From JBBPZA01 sp963728925 (GTDB lineage: Bacteria; Actinomycetota; Thermoleophilia; Solirubrobacterales; Solirubrobacteraceae), in contig CAVSMB010000026.1 in NCBI GenBank assembly GCA_963728925.1, positions 1 through 64,000 of the forward strand: DNA of 64,000 nucleotides, read 5' to 3'. Below, in pieces: positions 41,755 to 50,154 of this stretch. The number at the start of each line of letters is the position of its first letter. Position 1 is the first letter of the stretch. Under the pieces are notes generated by a model that saw only the letters and a program-made list of their open reading frames with translations, was not told the origin of the DNA and did not search any database. Both the position numbers and the translations under genes were made by a program.

Positions 41755-42425
41755 GCGGGCGCCAGGAGCCCTGGCGGCCCCCCGGCGGCCGACCGGAAGA
41801 GCATCGACACCCACGAGCGGAAGGGACGCCAGGCGTCGGCGATCCGATCGAGCTCGGCCTCGGAGGCGTCCGGGCGGGCGTAGGCGGCACGCATCGCGCG
41901 GTGCAGGCGCGGCTCGGCGGCCGGAAAGACATCGGGGTGGTTGGCGACGCGCACGAGGATGAGGCCGGCCGAGAACGGGCCCACGCCGGGCAGCGAGCGC
42001 GGCGCGTCCAGCGCCTGCTCGGGCTCCATTGCGCGCAGGCGCGCTCCGTCGAGCTCGCCGGCCTGCGTCATCCGCACGCGGTGGGAGAGCAGCGCCCACA
42101 CCCCCGCCTCGTACGGCGACCAGAACCCGACCGGGCGCAACCCGCCGAAGTGCTCCTGCAGGCGCGCGACCACCGGGTCGCGCTCACCCACGGCGGGAAA
42201 GCCGGGGCCGTCGACGTCGAGCGAGAGCATCCGGGCGAGCTGCTCGCGCAGCCGCGCCTCGTCGGCCCCGCCGGCCCAGCGCACCGTCATGCAGCCCTCG
42301 TCCGGCGCCGCAGCGATCGAGACGGCCACCGGCGCCCACTCGCCCTCGACCGTGAAGGCGAGCTCGAGCCGGCCGTCGCCGGTCGTCGGGTCGGCCGCCG
42401 GCGGGAACCCCTCGAGGAAGCGCAC
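41751..42425 (-). CDS. AlkA-like HhH-GPD DNA glycosylase
   Basis: 224 aa base-excision glycosylase of the DNA-3-methyladenine glycosylase 2 type, acting on alkylated bases. The helix-hairpin-helix is SLPGVGPFSAGLILVRV. It is followed by DVFPAAEPRLHRAM, where AlkA has its catalytic Asp; here Glu occupies the site, as I recall for a related actinobacterial subfamily. GTG 42425 is the first normal start, but the same frame upstream to the FAD-reductase stop encodes LVLEARGPFSFAAS, the expected beginning of the domain, so translation may start earlier at an unusual codon. The stop of the reductase precedes it by about 60 bases in the same frame. Confidence 0.75.
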   Translation of the reverse strand: MRFLEGFPPAADPTTGDGRLELAFTVEGEWAPVAVSIAAAPDEGCMTVRWAGGADEARLREQLARMLSLDVDGPGFPAVGERDPVVARLQEHFGGLRPVGFWSPYEAGVWALLSHRVRMTQAGELDGARLRAMEPEQALDAPRSLPGVGPFSAGLILVRVANHPDVFPAAEPRLHRAMRAAYARPDASEAELDRIADAWRPFRSWVSMLFRSAAGGPPGLLAPA

Positions 42426-42482
42426 CGACGCGGCGAAGGAGAACGGGCCGCGGGCCTCGAGGACGAGCGTGCGGGGCGCCGC

Positions 42483-43742
42483 CTACCCCCGCGGCCGCTC
42501 GGCCGCGCCGAGCTCGGAGAGGTCGCGCGAGGGGTCGGCGCGGGCGGCCGGGTCGTCGATGGCGCGACCCGCGACGAGCAGCTCGCGGGCGACGTCGAGG
42601 TCGTCGGAGCGCCCGACCGAGAGGCAGCCGGCGACGCGACCGTCCTTCAGGTACCAGACCGAGAACTCGCCCTCTTCGAGCGAGCCGCGCACGACCTCGC
42701 GGTCCCACTCACGTGCGGGCCCGACGTACTCGAGGCTCGCCCAGTCGGCCAGGTCGGAGAAGAAGTAGGGCACGACGTCGTAGTCGTGCTCGCCGCCGAG
42801 CATGTTCAGCGCGGCCGCCTTGCCGTGGTTGAAGGCGACGTCCCAGTGCTCGATGCGCACCGGCGCGCCGTGGACGACGCTGTCGTACTCGCACACGTCC
42901 CCCGCGGCGTAGACGCCCGGGACGCTCGTCTCGAGCCTGGACGAGCAGCGCACCCCGCCGAGCTCCCCGAGCTTGAGGCCGGATCCGCGCGCGAGCGTCA
43001 CGTCGGGCCTCACGCCGGTCCCGAGCACGACGGCCTGCGCCTCGAGCGTCAGCCCGCTCTCGCAGACCACCTCCGCGATGCGCCCGCCGGCGCCGCGGAA
43101 GCACTCGAGGTCCTCGCCGCCGTGGACGACGACCCCGTGCTCCTCGAGCCGGCCCTGGAAGAAGCGGCCCGCGGTCGCCCCGAAGGTGCGCTCCAGCGTG
43201 ACGCTCTCCTGCATGACCAGCGCGCAGTGCCTGCCGCGCAGGGTGAGCGAGGCGGCGACCTCGGTGGCGATGTAGGAGCCGCCGACAAGCACGACCCTCT
43301 CGACCGCGTCGGTGTCGTCGCGGATCGTGTCGCTGTTGCCCAGCGTCCGCAGGTAGTGGATCCCGTCGAGGTCGCAGCCGTCGACGTTGAGCCGGCGCAC
43401 GTTGGCCCCCGTCGCGACGAGCGCCTTGTCGAAGCCGACCTCCTCCTTGCTCGACAGGCGTGCCGTGCGGTCGGAGGGGTCGAGCTTCATCACGGTCGTC
43501 CGCGTGCGCAGCTCGATGTCCTGCTCCTCCCACCAGCCCGCGGGGCGGAACCAGGTGTCCTCGCGGGACTCCGAGCCCTGGAGGTGCCCCTTGGAGCAGG
43601 GGGGACGGTTGTAGGGCGGGTCGGGCTCACGGCCGACGACGAGGATCGAGCCCTCGGCGCCCGACTCGCGCAGCCAGCGCGCGCAGTTCGCCGACGCCAG
43701 TCCGCCGCCGATCAGCAGGTAGTCGACGCGGCGATCAGCCAC
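42483..43742 (-). CDS. FAD-dependent NAD(P)H oxidoreductase (ferredoxin-reductase-like)
   Basis: 419 aa flavoprotein of the pyridine-nucleotide disulfide oxidoreductase class. The FAD fold starts YLLIGGGLASANCARWL, PYNRPPCSKGHL is the second FAD motif, VVLVGGSYIATEVAASL the NAD(P)H-binding fold and VYAAGDVCEYD the GD motif near the C-terminus. No redox-active CxxC is present, pointing to rubredoxin/ferredoxin-reductase or nitrite-reductase-like members that feed electrons to small redox proteins such as those of P450s. It overlaps the TrkA-type gene by eight bases in a minus-strand cluster. Confidence 0.88.
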   Translation of the reverse strand: MADRRVDYLLIGGGLASANCARWLRESGAEGSILVVGREPDPPYNRPPCSKGHLQGSESREDTWFRPAGWWEEQDIELRTRTTVMKLDPSDRTARLSSKEEVGFDKALVATGANVRRLNVDGCDLDGIHYLRTLGNSDTIRDDTDAVERVVLVGGSYIATEVAASLTLRGRHCALVMQESVTLERTFGATAGRFFQGRLEEHGVVVHGGEDLECFRGAGGRIAEVVCESGLTLEAQAVVLGTGVRPDVTLARGSGLKLGELGGVRCSSRLETSVPGVYAAGDVCEYDSVVHGAPVRIEHWDVAFNHGKAAALNMLGGEHDYDVVPYFFSDLADWASLEYVGPAREWDREVVRGSLEEGEFSVWYLKDGRVAGCLSVGRSDDLDVARELLVAGRAIDDPAARADPSRDLSELGAAERPRG

Positions 43743-44403
43743 GACCGTCCGGGGTGAATTGCTGGGTGATGTCGGCCTCGAGCCCCGGGTCCAGGACGAC
43801 GAGGACCTCGTCGCCGGGCTCGACGACGGTGTCCTGGTTGGGCACGAAGCCGCCGTCGGAGCGCAGCACCGAGATGATCAGCGACCCGGCCGGCAGGTCG
43901 ATCTCGCGCACCGAGCGGCCGGCAGCCGGAGCGTCCTCGGTGACCTCCATCTCGATGATCTCGAGCCGCTCCTCGGCCAGGTCGAGGAGGTGGACCATCC
44001 CGTACTTGGGCACCTCGTGCTCGATCAGGCGCAGGATCAGGTCGGTGGCGGACACGGCGGGCTGGATGCCCAGCAGCTTGAAGTGCTGCAGGTTTCGCGG
44101 GTTGTTCACGCGCGCGATGATCCGCTCGCAGAGGTACTTCTCCTTGGCGATCTGGCAGATGAGGATGTTGTCCTCGTCGTCGCCGGTCACCGCGATCACC
44201 ATGTCGGCGCGCTGGATTCCCGCGCGGTCGAGCACCCACAGCTCGGTGCCGTCGCCGTACTGGACGGCGTGCTCGAGCTCCTGCTCGACGACGAGGAAGC
44301 GCCGCCGGTCGGACTCGATGAGCGTCACCTCGTTGCCCTTCTCGATCAGCTCGCGCGCGAGGTTCCACCCCACCTTCCCCGCCCCGACGATGACGATGTA
44401 CAT
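43735..44403 (-). CDS. TrkA-type protein (NAD-binding plus TrkA-C domains)
   Basis: 222 aa. An N-terminal RCK/TrkA-N Rossmann domain (YIVIVGAGKVGWNLAREL, acidic end of strand 2 TLIES, MVIAVTGDDEDNILICQIA) is followed by a TrkA-C domain (EIIEMEVTEDAPAAGRSV, VVEPGDEVLVVLDP). Such proteins gate potassium transporters in response to NAD(H) or nucleotides. It starts one base after the stop of a second TrkA-N protein, with which it probably forms a hetero-oligomer. Confidence 0.9.
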   Translation of the reverse strand: MYIVIVGAGKVGWNLARELIEKGNEVTLIESDRRRFLVVEQELEHAVQYGDGTELWVLDRAGIQRADMVIAVTGDDEDNILICQIAKEKYLCERIIARVNNPRNLQHFKLLGIQPAVSATDLILRLIEHEVPKYGMVHLLDLAEERLEIIEMEVTEDAPAAGRSVREIDLPAGSLIISVLRSDGGFVPNQDTVVEPGDEVLVVLDPGLEADITQQFTPDGRG

Positions 44404-44850
44404 CTAGGCGACACCTCCGCGCTCGGCGGCCTCGCCGAGCACCGCCCGCTCGAACATCTCGATCGCGTGCTGGGTCGGGCAGATGGTGTCGAGGCCCTGC
44501 TCGGCGTACCACTGCGCCCGGTAGGGGTCCAGCACCCGCACGATGACGCGCTCGATGTTGAAGCGCTTGCGGGCGATCTGGGCGATCACGAGGTTGGTGT
44601 TGTCGCCGTTGGTGGAGGCGATGAAGACGTCGGCGCGCTCGATCCCCGCCTCGAGCAGGGCGTCGATCTCGAGCGCGGTTCCCAGCGTGAACTGCCCGCC
44701 CGAGTCCTCCCAGGAGTCGCGCTGGTCCATGTCCAGCCGCTCGTGCGAGAGCGGGTCCACGTCGAGCACGGAGACCTCGTGGCCGGCTGCCAGTGCGGAC
44801 TTGGCGACGGCCGACCCTACGCGCCCCGACCCCACGATGAGGATGAGCAT
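44404..44850 (-). CDS. TrkA-N domain protein
   Basis: 148 aa, a single RCK Rossmann domain (LILIVGSGRVGSAVAKSAL, DVFIASTNGDNTNLVIAQIA, VIVRVLDPYRAQWYAEQG) without a TrkA-C domain. ATG 44850 is used. It lies between the APC permease and the two-domain TrkA protein. The two together are the usual pair of regulatory subunits of a cation channel or symporter; no Trk/Ktr membrane subunit is in the window. Confidence 0.9.
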   Translation of the reverse strand: MLILIVGSGRVGSAVAKSALAAGHEVSVLDVDPLSHERLDMDQRDSWEDSGGQFTLGTALEIDALLEAGIERADVFIASTNGDNTNLVIAQIARKRFNIERVIVRVLDPYRAQWYAEQGLDTICPTQHAIEMFERAVLGEAAERGGVA

Positions 44851-44860
44851 CTGCGGGACT

Positions 44861-46987
44861 CTAGCGCGGGCCGCCGTCCCGGCCACGGAGCTCCGCGGGC
44901 ACCGCCGAGAGGCTCCCGTCGCCCGCCGGGGCGGGCGGCTCCGGGACCGGCTCGTCGCCCGGCGGCGCGGTCAGGATCACGCGACAGGGCGCCTTGTTCA
45001 CGACGTACTTCGTGATGTCCCCCACGAAGTTCTCGCGTGGCCCGCCCCGCCCGCCCAGCAGCGCCCCGCCGCGGATCCGCGTCGGCTCCTCGGCGGCAAG
45101 GACGATCGCCTCGACCCCGCGCCGGCGCGCCTCGGAGACGATCGCCTCGCCGGTGCGCCGGGCGCGCACGGTGGCGGTGGCCACCTCGACGCCCGCGTAC
45201 TCCTCCCCGACCGCCTTGGCGCGCCGCAGCGCCGCGCGGGCCTCGTCGAGGCGCTGCTGGGGCAGGCTCGCGTCCAGCGGCAGCGACATCGGGATCTCGA
45301 AGACCCACAGCGCCTCGATCTGCGCGCCGGTCTCGCCCTCCTCCATGTCCTCCTCGTCGGACGCGAGGCGTCCCGCGGTCTGCACGATGTCGTCGTCGAG
45401 CGGGCGCCCGAACACCGGCACGAGGATCGAGGCGTACTCGGCCTCCAGGGCCTCGGACTTGAGCGCCGCCTCTGGCACGGTGACGCGCTTGAAGATCGGC
45501 TTGCCCTCGGTCTTGCGGTAGACGACGTAGAGCAGCAGCCCGGCGGCCAGCCAGGCGCCGCCCACGACGCGGGCCCAGTCGTGGAAGACGATCACGGCCA
45601 GCCAGCCGGCCGCCGAGAGCACCGCGCCCAGGACGGAGGGCAGCGGAAGGTCGCCGCCGCCGACGCGGACCGACCAGGGGACGCGGTAGGGTCGCGGGCG
45701 GTCGCGCTCGCGGTAGCGCAGGACGCAGACCGAGAGGTGCGCGAGGGTGAAGGCGATCATCGCACCGAAGGCGTAGATGCCGACGAGGAAGTCGATGTCG
45801 GTCGGCAGCACGAAGCCGGCGGCGAGCACCGAGGCGACGACGATCGCGACCCACGGCGTCGAGAAGCGCGGGTGCAGGCGGCCGACCGAGCTGGGGATCT
45901 GTCGGTTGGTGGCGAGCGCATAGGCGAGCCGCGACACGCCGAGCATCGCGCCGTTCGCGGCGGAGATGAGCAGCACGGAGGCCGCGACGGCGATCGCGTA
46001 ACGCAGGGCCTCGCTCAGCCACTCGGGGTGATAGGCGGCGACGATCCCGAGCACCGGGTCCTGGAGGTAGTTGCGGCTGAGCGAGGTCGCGTTGGCGACC
46101 TGGGGCAGCGCGCTGAGCGCGACGACGCCGACGCCGACGTAGATGACCGTCGTCCCCAGGCCGCCGAGCGTCACCAGCCGCTTGAGGCCCTTGCGGTCGA
46201 CCGACACCTCGCCGACCAGGCCGGACGCCGCCTCCAGGCCGATGAAGGCGATCGTCGCAAGGGTCATTGCGAAGAAGACGTCCGACCAGTCGGGCTCGGA
46301 GCCGAGCGCCACAGGGTCGAAGATCGCGCCGAAGTCCAGCACCTGGAAGACCCCCACCGCGATGACGACGAGCAGCAGCCCGAGGTTCACGATGGCCAGG
46401 GCGCTGAGACGGCCGAGCCGCCGCGCGCTGAGCCCGACGATGTTGCGGGCGGCGACGTAGACGATCGCGACCATGCAGAAGACGATCTCCGGCCAGCCGC
46501 TGCCCAGCGAGGGCCACAGCGGCGAGAGGTAGTGGCTCGCGGTCAGCAGGCAGACGGCGACGAGGATCGTGTAGTCGAGCAGCAGCGCCCAGCCCGCGAC
46601 GAAGCTCCACAGCTCGTTGAAGGCGTAGCGGGCGAACATGCTCGAGCCGCCGCGCTCCTGGTGCAGCGAGGCGCCTTCGACGTAGGTCATCGCGCACAGC
46701 ACCGCGTACAGGCCCGCGACGAGCAGCACGACGGGCGTGAGGCCCAGCGCGTGGTCGGCTACGACCCCGAGCGAGAAGTACAGCGCGGCGGCGACCGAGC
46801 TGAAGAAGACCGCGAAGAGGGCCGGCGAGCCCAGCGTGCGCGTGATCGCCGCGCGCGGCGGCGCAGGCTCGTGGAGGCGCTTGAGGGCGCGGCGGCCGGC
46901 GTCGTACTGGCGTGGGTCGACGTTGTCCTGCAGACGGCGGAAGCGTGCTCCCGCGCCGTCGCCGTCGTTGTCGTTGTCGTGGCCCAT
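44861..46987 (-). CDS. APC-superfamily permease with C-terminal USP-like domain
   Basis: 708 aa. About twelve membrane helices (residues ~45-490), including LFAVFFSSVAAALYFSLGVV, GGSSMFARYAFNELWSFVAG and FFAMTLATIAFIGLEAAS, then a ~200-residue cytoplasmic domain of universal-stress-protein type (YASILVPVFGRPLDDDIV, RRRGVEAIVLAAEEPTR, NKAPCRVILTAPPG). The N-terminus is hydrophilic (GHDNDNDGDGAG). Ends 10 bases before the TrkA-N gene. Substrate could be amino acids or, given the TrkA neighbours and the KUP/KimA branch of this superfamily, potassium; unresolved. Confidence 0.85.
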   Translation of the reverse strand: MGHDNDNDGDGAGARFRRLQDNVDPRQYDAGRRALKRLHEPAPPRAAITRTLGSPALFAVFFSSVAAALYFSLGVVADHALGLTPVVLLVAGLYAVLCAMTYVEGASLHQERGGSSMFARYAFNELWSFVAGWALLLDYTILVAVCLLTASHYLSPLWPSLGSGWPEIVFCMVAIVYVAARNIVGLSARRLGRLSALAIVNLGLLLVVIAVGVFQVLDFGAIFDPVALGSEPDWSDVFFAMTLATIAFIGLEAASGLVGEVSVDRKGLKRLVTLGGLGTTVIYVGVGVVALSALPQVANATSLSRNYLQDPVLGIVAAYHPEWLSEALRYAIAVAASVLLISAANGAMLGVSRLAYALATNRQIPSSVGRLHPRFSTPWVAIVVASVLAAGFVLPTDIDFLVGIYAFGAMIAFTLAHLSVCVLRYRERDRPRPYRVPWSVRVGGGDLPLPSVLGAVLSAAGWLAVIVFHDWARVVGGAWLAAGLLLYVVYRKTEGKPIFKRVTVPEAALKSEALEAEYASILVPVFGRPLDDDIVQTAGRLASDEEDMEEGETGAQIEALWVFEIPMSLPLDASLPQQRLDEARAALRRAKAVGEEYAGVEVATATVRARRTGEAIVSEARRRGVEAIVLAAEEPTRIRGGALLGGRGGPRENFVGDITKYVVNKAPCRVILTAPPGDEPVPEPPAPAGDGSLSAVPAELRGRDGGPR

Positions 46988-46989
46988 GG

Positions 46990-47178
46990 TCAGGTTCTCC
47001 GCAGAAGCCAGAGGCGCGCTCCGCCGGCGGCCACGAAGAGCAGCCCGAAGAGCACGCCGACGGCCAGCACGCCCCCACCCCGGGCGACCGTCGAGACCAG
47101 CAGCGCGACGCCGACGAGGACCATCAGGAGCGACAGGACGAGGGTGCCGCCACGGTAGGCCGAGCGCGGGGGGGACAT
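46990..47178 (-). CDS. Small two-helix membrane protein
   Basis: 62 aa with two hydrophobic helices (GTLVLSLLMVLVGVALLVST and GVLAVGVLFGLLFVAAGGAR) and a basic C-terminus. It starts 100 bases after the permease at 47282 and ends two bases before the one at 44861-46987, so it is co-transcribed with the latter. No family recognised; a small accessory subunit is possible. Confidence 0.65.
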   Translation of the reverse strand: MSPPRSAYRGGTLVLSLLMVLVGVALLVSTVARGGGVLAVGVLFGLLFVAAGGARLWLLRRT

Positions 47179-47281
47179 CTCTGGCGTAGACTAGAGCCGC
47201 ACGCCCGCAGAAGGGCCGGGCTAGGGACGGGTGATCGCGGACGGGCGGGCGACGCCATTCGGGCGAGGCGGGGCGGTGCCG

Positions 47282-49189
47282 CTAGGCGGGCACGGCTTCG
47301 GCCGCGCGGTCCTCGCGCTCCACCGGCGCGGACTCGATGATCACGCGGCACGGACGGTCGGAGAGCACGGTCTCCAGGGTCTTCCCGAACAGCGTCCCGC
47401 CTCCGCCCCGACGCTCGAGCGGGAGCACGATCGCGCGTGCGCGCATCTCGCGCGCCTCGTCGACGATGAGCCGCCCGGCGCCGCCGGAGCGGACCTTCTC
47501 CCAATGGCCCGACACGCGCCGGCCGTACTGGAGCTTGGCCTGCTCGACGATCGTCTGCGCGGAGCGCTCGAGCTCGGGCAGGTCGGCGTCGATCGGCGCG
47601 GAGTTCGGGACGTTGATGGTCACGAGCACGTGGATGCCGCGACGGCGGCGCGCGGCCAGCTTGGCGGCGGTGGCCATTGCCTCGGGCACGTAGGTCCTCT
47701 CGTCGAAGGCGACGAGGATCGACTCGTACTCGGCCTCCTTGTCGACCACCGGCTTGGCCACGGCCACCTTGACCGTCGTGGTCAGGTCCAGGCCCTGGAC
47801 GCGCCGGTAGACGACGTAGACGGCGATTCCCACGGCCAGCCACCCGACGCCCGCGATCGCGACGTCGATGTGCAGAAGGGTCACGGTCAAGAAGGCGATG
47901 CCCGTCCCGATCCCGCCCAGGACAGCGAAGAGCGGGAGCTCGCGGCCGCCGACGCGGATCACCCCCGGGCCGCGGTAGGGGCGCGGGCGGTCGGGTTCTT
48001 TGAGGCGCAGCGCGATCACCGCGGCGTGGGCGATGGTGAAGGAGAGCATCGCGCCGAAGGCGTAGATGTTGCCCAGGAAGGTGGCCTGGCCGGGGATGAT
48101 CGCCAGGCAGGCGAGCGCGCCGAAGAGCAGGATGCCGATCCACGGCGTGCGGAACTTGGGGTGCAGGCGGCGTAGGCGGTCGGGGAGCTGGCGGTGCAGG
48201 CCCATCGAATAGACGAGCCGCGAGACGCCGATGATCCCGGCGTTGGTGGCGATGACGAGGATCGTGGCGGCGAGCAGGCCGACGTAGATCTCCCCCGCGC
48301 CCTGTAGCGGCCCGAGGTCGAGCTGCTTGACGACACCGAGGATCGGGTCGGCGGCGAAGCCCCCCTGGTCCTCGGCGACGCCGAGCAGCGTCTGGTAGGA
48401 GCCGTCGGCGGTCTTGGTCACCGGCAGTGCGGAGAGGGCGACGGCGGGCAGCGCCGCGTAGATCGCGAAGACCGCGATGACCACGCGGTTGATCGCCGCC
48501 GGGATCGTCTTGGTCTCCTCGCGGGCCTCCTCGGCCATGTTGGAGATCGTCTCGATGCCGGTGTAGGCGATCATCCCGACGGGGATCGCGATGAGGAAGT
48601 CCTTCCAGCTCGGGGCGATCCCGAGGTGGACGTTGCTCACCAGCGTGTCGGGCGAGAAGACGAGGATCCCGCCGATGACCACGAGCAGCAGCTGGGTCAT
48701 GAAGTCGGTGACGGCGAGGGCGATGTTGAGGCCGGCCGCCTCCTTGACGCCGACGACGTTGATCGCCGAGAGCAGCGCGACGATCCCAATGCCGGCGATG
48801 ATGTCGGCGGGCGAGGAGCGCAGCGGCTCCCAGAACAGCCCGCCGATGTAGTGGGGCACGAAGAACGCCGAGATGGCGATCGTGATCGTGTAGTTGAGCA
48901 TCTGTGCCCACGCCGCGAAGAACGAGGGGAACTCGTTGAAGGCGTGGCGGGCGAAGCTCGAGGAGCCGCCGGCCTCCGGGTACATCGCCGTGGCCTCGGA
49001 GTAGGTGGCGGCGGTGAGGTAGAAGATGATCCCGGTGATCACGAAGACCACCGGGGTGAGCCCGAGCGCGAAGGAGGCGACCAGCCCCAGCGCGTAGTAG
49101 ATCGAGGAGCCCACGTTGCCGTAGGCGGTCGAGAAGAGCGCGTTCACCCCCAGCACGCGCTGGAGGCCCTCGAGACGGCGTTCGGCCAT
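47282..49189 (-). CDS. APC-superfamily permease with C-terminal USP-like domain
   Basis: 635 aa paralogue of the permease at 44861. NALFSTAYGNVGSSIYYALG is the first helix with the unwound G-rich site, GGSSSFARHAFNEFPSFFAA is helix 3, IPVGMIAYTGIETISNMAEE helix 6; twelve helices in all. The cytoplasmic tail (YESILVAFDERTYVPEAMAT, MRARAIVLPLERRGGGGTLF, SDRPCRVIIESAPV) is again USP-like. ATG 49189 has an acceptable upstream region. The conserved helix motifs favour amino-acid/cation transport. The adenine-nucleotide-binding glycine motif of true USPs is only partly kept (ERRGGGGTLF). Confidence 0.87.
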   Translation of the reverse strand: MAERRLEGLQRVLGVNALFSTAYGNVGSSIYYALGLVASFALGLTPVVFVITGIIFYLTAATYSEATAMYPEAGGSSSFARHAFNEFPSFFAAWAQMLNYTITIAISAFFVPHYIGGLFWEPLRSSPADIIAGIGIVALLSAINVVGVKEAAGLNIALAVTDFMTQLLLVVIGGILVFSPDTLVSNVHLGIAPSWKDFLIAIPVGMIAYTGIETISNMAEEAREETKTIPAAINRVVIAVFAIYAALPAVALSALPVTKTADGSYQTLLGVAEDQGGFAADPILGVVKQLDLGPLQGAGEIYVGLLAATILVIATNAGIIGVSRLVYSMGLHRQLPDRLRRLHPKFRTPWIGILLFGALACLAIIPGQATFLGNIYAFGAMLSFTIAHAAVIALRLKEPDRPRPYRGPGVIRVGGRELPLFAVLGGIGTGIAFLTVTLLHIDVAIAGVGWLAVGIAVYVVYRRVQGLDLTTTVKVAVAKPVVDKEAEYESILVAFDERTYVPEAMATAAKLAARRRRGIHVLVTINVPNSAPIDADLPELERSAQTIVEQAKLQYGRRVSGHWEKVRSGGAGRLIVDEAREMRARAIVLPLERRGGGGTLFGKTLETVLSDRPCRVIIESAPVEREDRAAEAVPA

Positions 49190-49261
49190 GGGTCGATCTG
49201 AGTGTAAGACGCGCGGACGCACGCGTGATCGGCGCGGAGCGGCGTGGCAGAATGGCGCGCC

Positions 49262-49900
49262 ATGGATCGCGTCCGCGACCTCGACGTCCCCCGCACGCTG
49301 GAGGAAGCCTGCGACCCCGAGCGCGTCGCGCTGCTCCTCTACGACATGCAGGTCGGGATCCTCGGCCAGATCGACGGCGCCGAGCAGGTCGTGGCGCGCG
49401 CCTCGGTCGCCCTCGAGGCGGCCCGGGCCGCAGGGGTGCGGACGGTCTTCGTGCGCCACGTGACCGTGCCGGCGCGCCTCATGGGCGCCGGTCAGCATCG
49501 GATGTGGCGCGCCTGGCAGGGGCTCGACAGCGCCGCCGACGTGCGCTCGGCCTTCCCGCCCGGCGAGGCCCACGTCCAGATCGTCGAGGAGCTCGCGCCC
49601 AACGAGGACGAGGCGGTCGTCGACAAGGTCACGATGTCGGCCTTCGAGTCCACGCCGCTGCACCTGATCCTGCGCGACTGCGGGGTCACCGCGGTCGCCG
49701 TGCTCGGCGTCGCGCTGGAGATCGGCGTCGAACCGACCCTGCGCCACGCGGCCGACCTCGGCTACGTGCCGATCCTCCTCGCCGACGCCTCCGGCGCCGG
49801 CGACGCGGCAGCGGGCCGCCGCACGCTGGAGACGCTCGCCTTCCTCGGCGACACGATGGTCACCGACGCCGCGAGCTTCGCGGCGGCGCTCGAGCGCTGA
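49262..49900 (+). CDS. Isochorismatase-like hydrolase without catalytic Cys
   Basis: 212 aa of the isochorismatase/cysteine hydrolase fold. ALLLYDMQVGILG supplies the catalytic Asp, VVDKVTMSAFESTPL the Lys and VAVLGVALEIGVEPTLRHAA the strand that ends in Cys in nicotinamidases and N-carbamoyl hydrolases. Here that position is Gly (EIGV), as in EntB-type isochorismatases, which use water and the Asp instead. So it likely cleaves an enol ether or similar rather than an amide; substrate unknown. ATG 49262. It converges with hppA across a strongly structured gap. Confidence 0.8.
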   Translation: MDRVRDLDVPRTLEEACDPERVALLLYDMQVGILGQIDGAEQVVARASVALEAARAAGVRTVFVRHVTVPARLMGAGQHRMWRAWQGLDSAADVRSAFPPGEAHVQIVEELAPNEDEAVVDKVTMSAFESTPLHLILRDCGVTAVAVLGVALEIGVEPTLRHAADLGYVPILLADASGAGDAAAGRRTLETLAFLGDTMVTDAASFAAALER

Positions 49901-49942
49901 CGGCGCGGGGCGCGCGCCGTCGCGGCGCACGAACAGCAGCGA

Positions 49943-50036
49943 CGAGGGAGAGGGAGGGTCTCCGGGGGGGGGCCGTCCTGCAGGGGCGCTCCGGTGACCC
50001 CTGGGCAGGACACTTCCGCACTTCCCCCCTCCCTCG
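49943..50036. terminator. Nested hairpin between convergent genes
   Basis: Outer arms cgagggag (49943-49950) and ctccctcg (50029-50036) and inner arms gtcctgc (49975-49981) with agggg directly after, paired with cccct (49998-50002) and gcaggac (50005-50011). The symmetric position between the ends of the isochorismatase-like gene and hppA suggests a bidirectional terminator. Confidence 0.5.
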
Positions 50037-50108
50037 CCCGACGCCGTAGACGTCGGCGGCGCGCGACCGCCCGTACTCACCGCAGCCAACCGGTGGCCGC
50101 CTGAGAAG

Positions 50109-50154
50109 CGCGCCCGCCGCTGCGCCCGGCCGAGACGGCGGGGCGGCGGGCGCG
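50109..50154 (-). terminator. Terminator hairpin of hppA
   Basis: Perfect 12-base arms cgcgcccgccgc (50109-50120) and gcggcgggcgcg (50143-50154), loop of 22 bases, beginning directly after the hppA stop codon on the minus strand. Confidence 0.55.
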
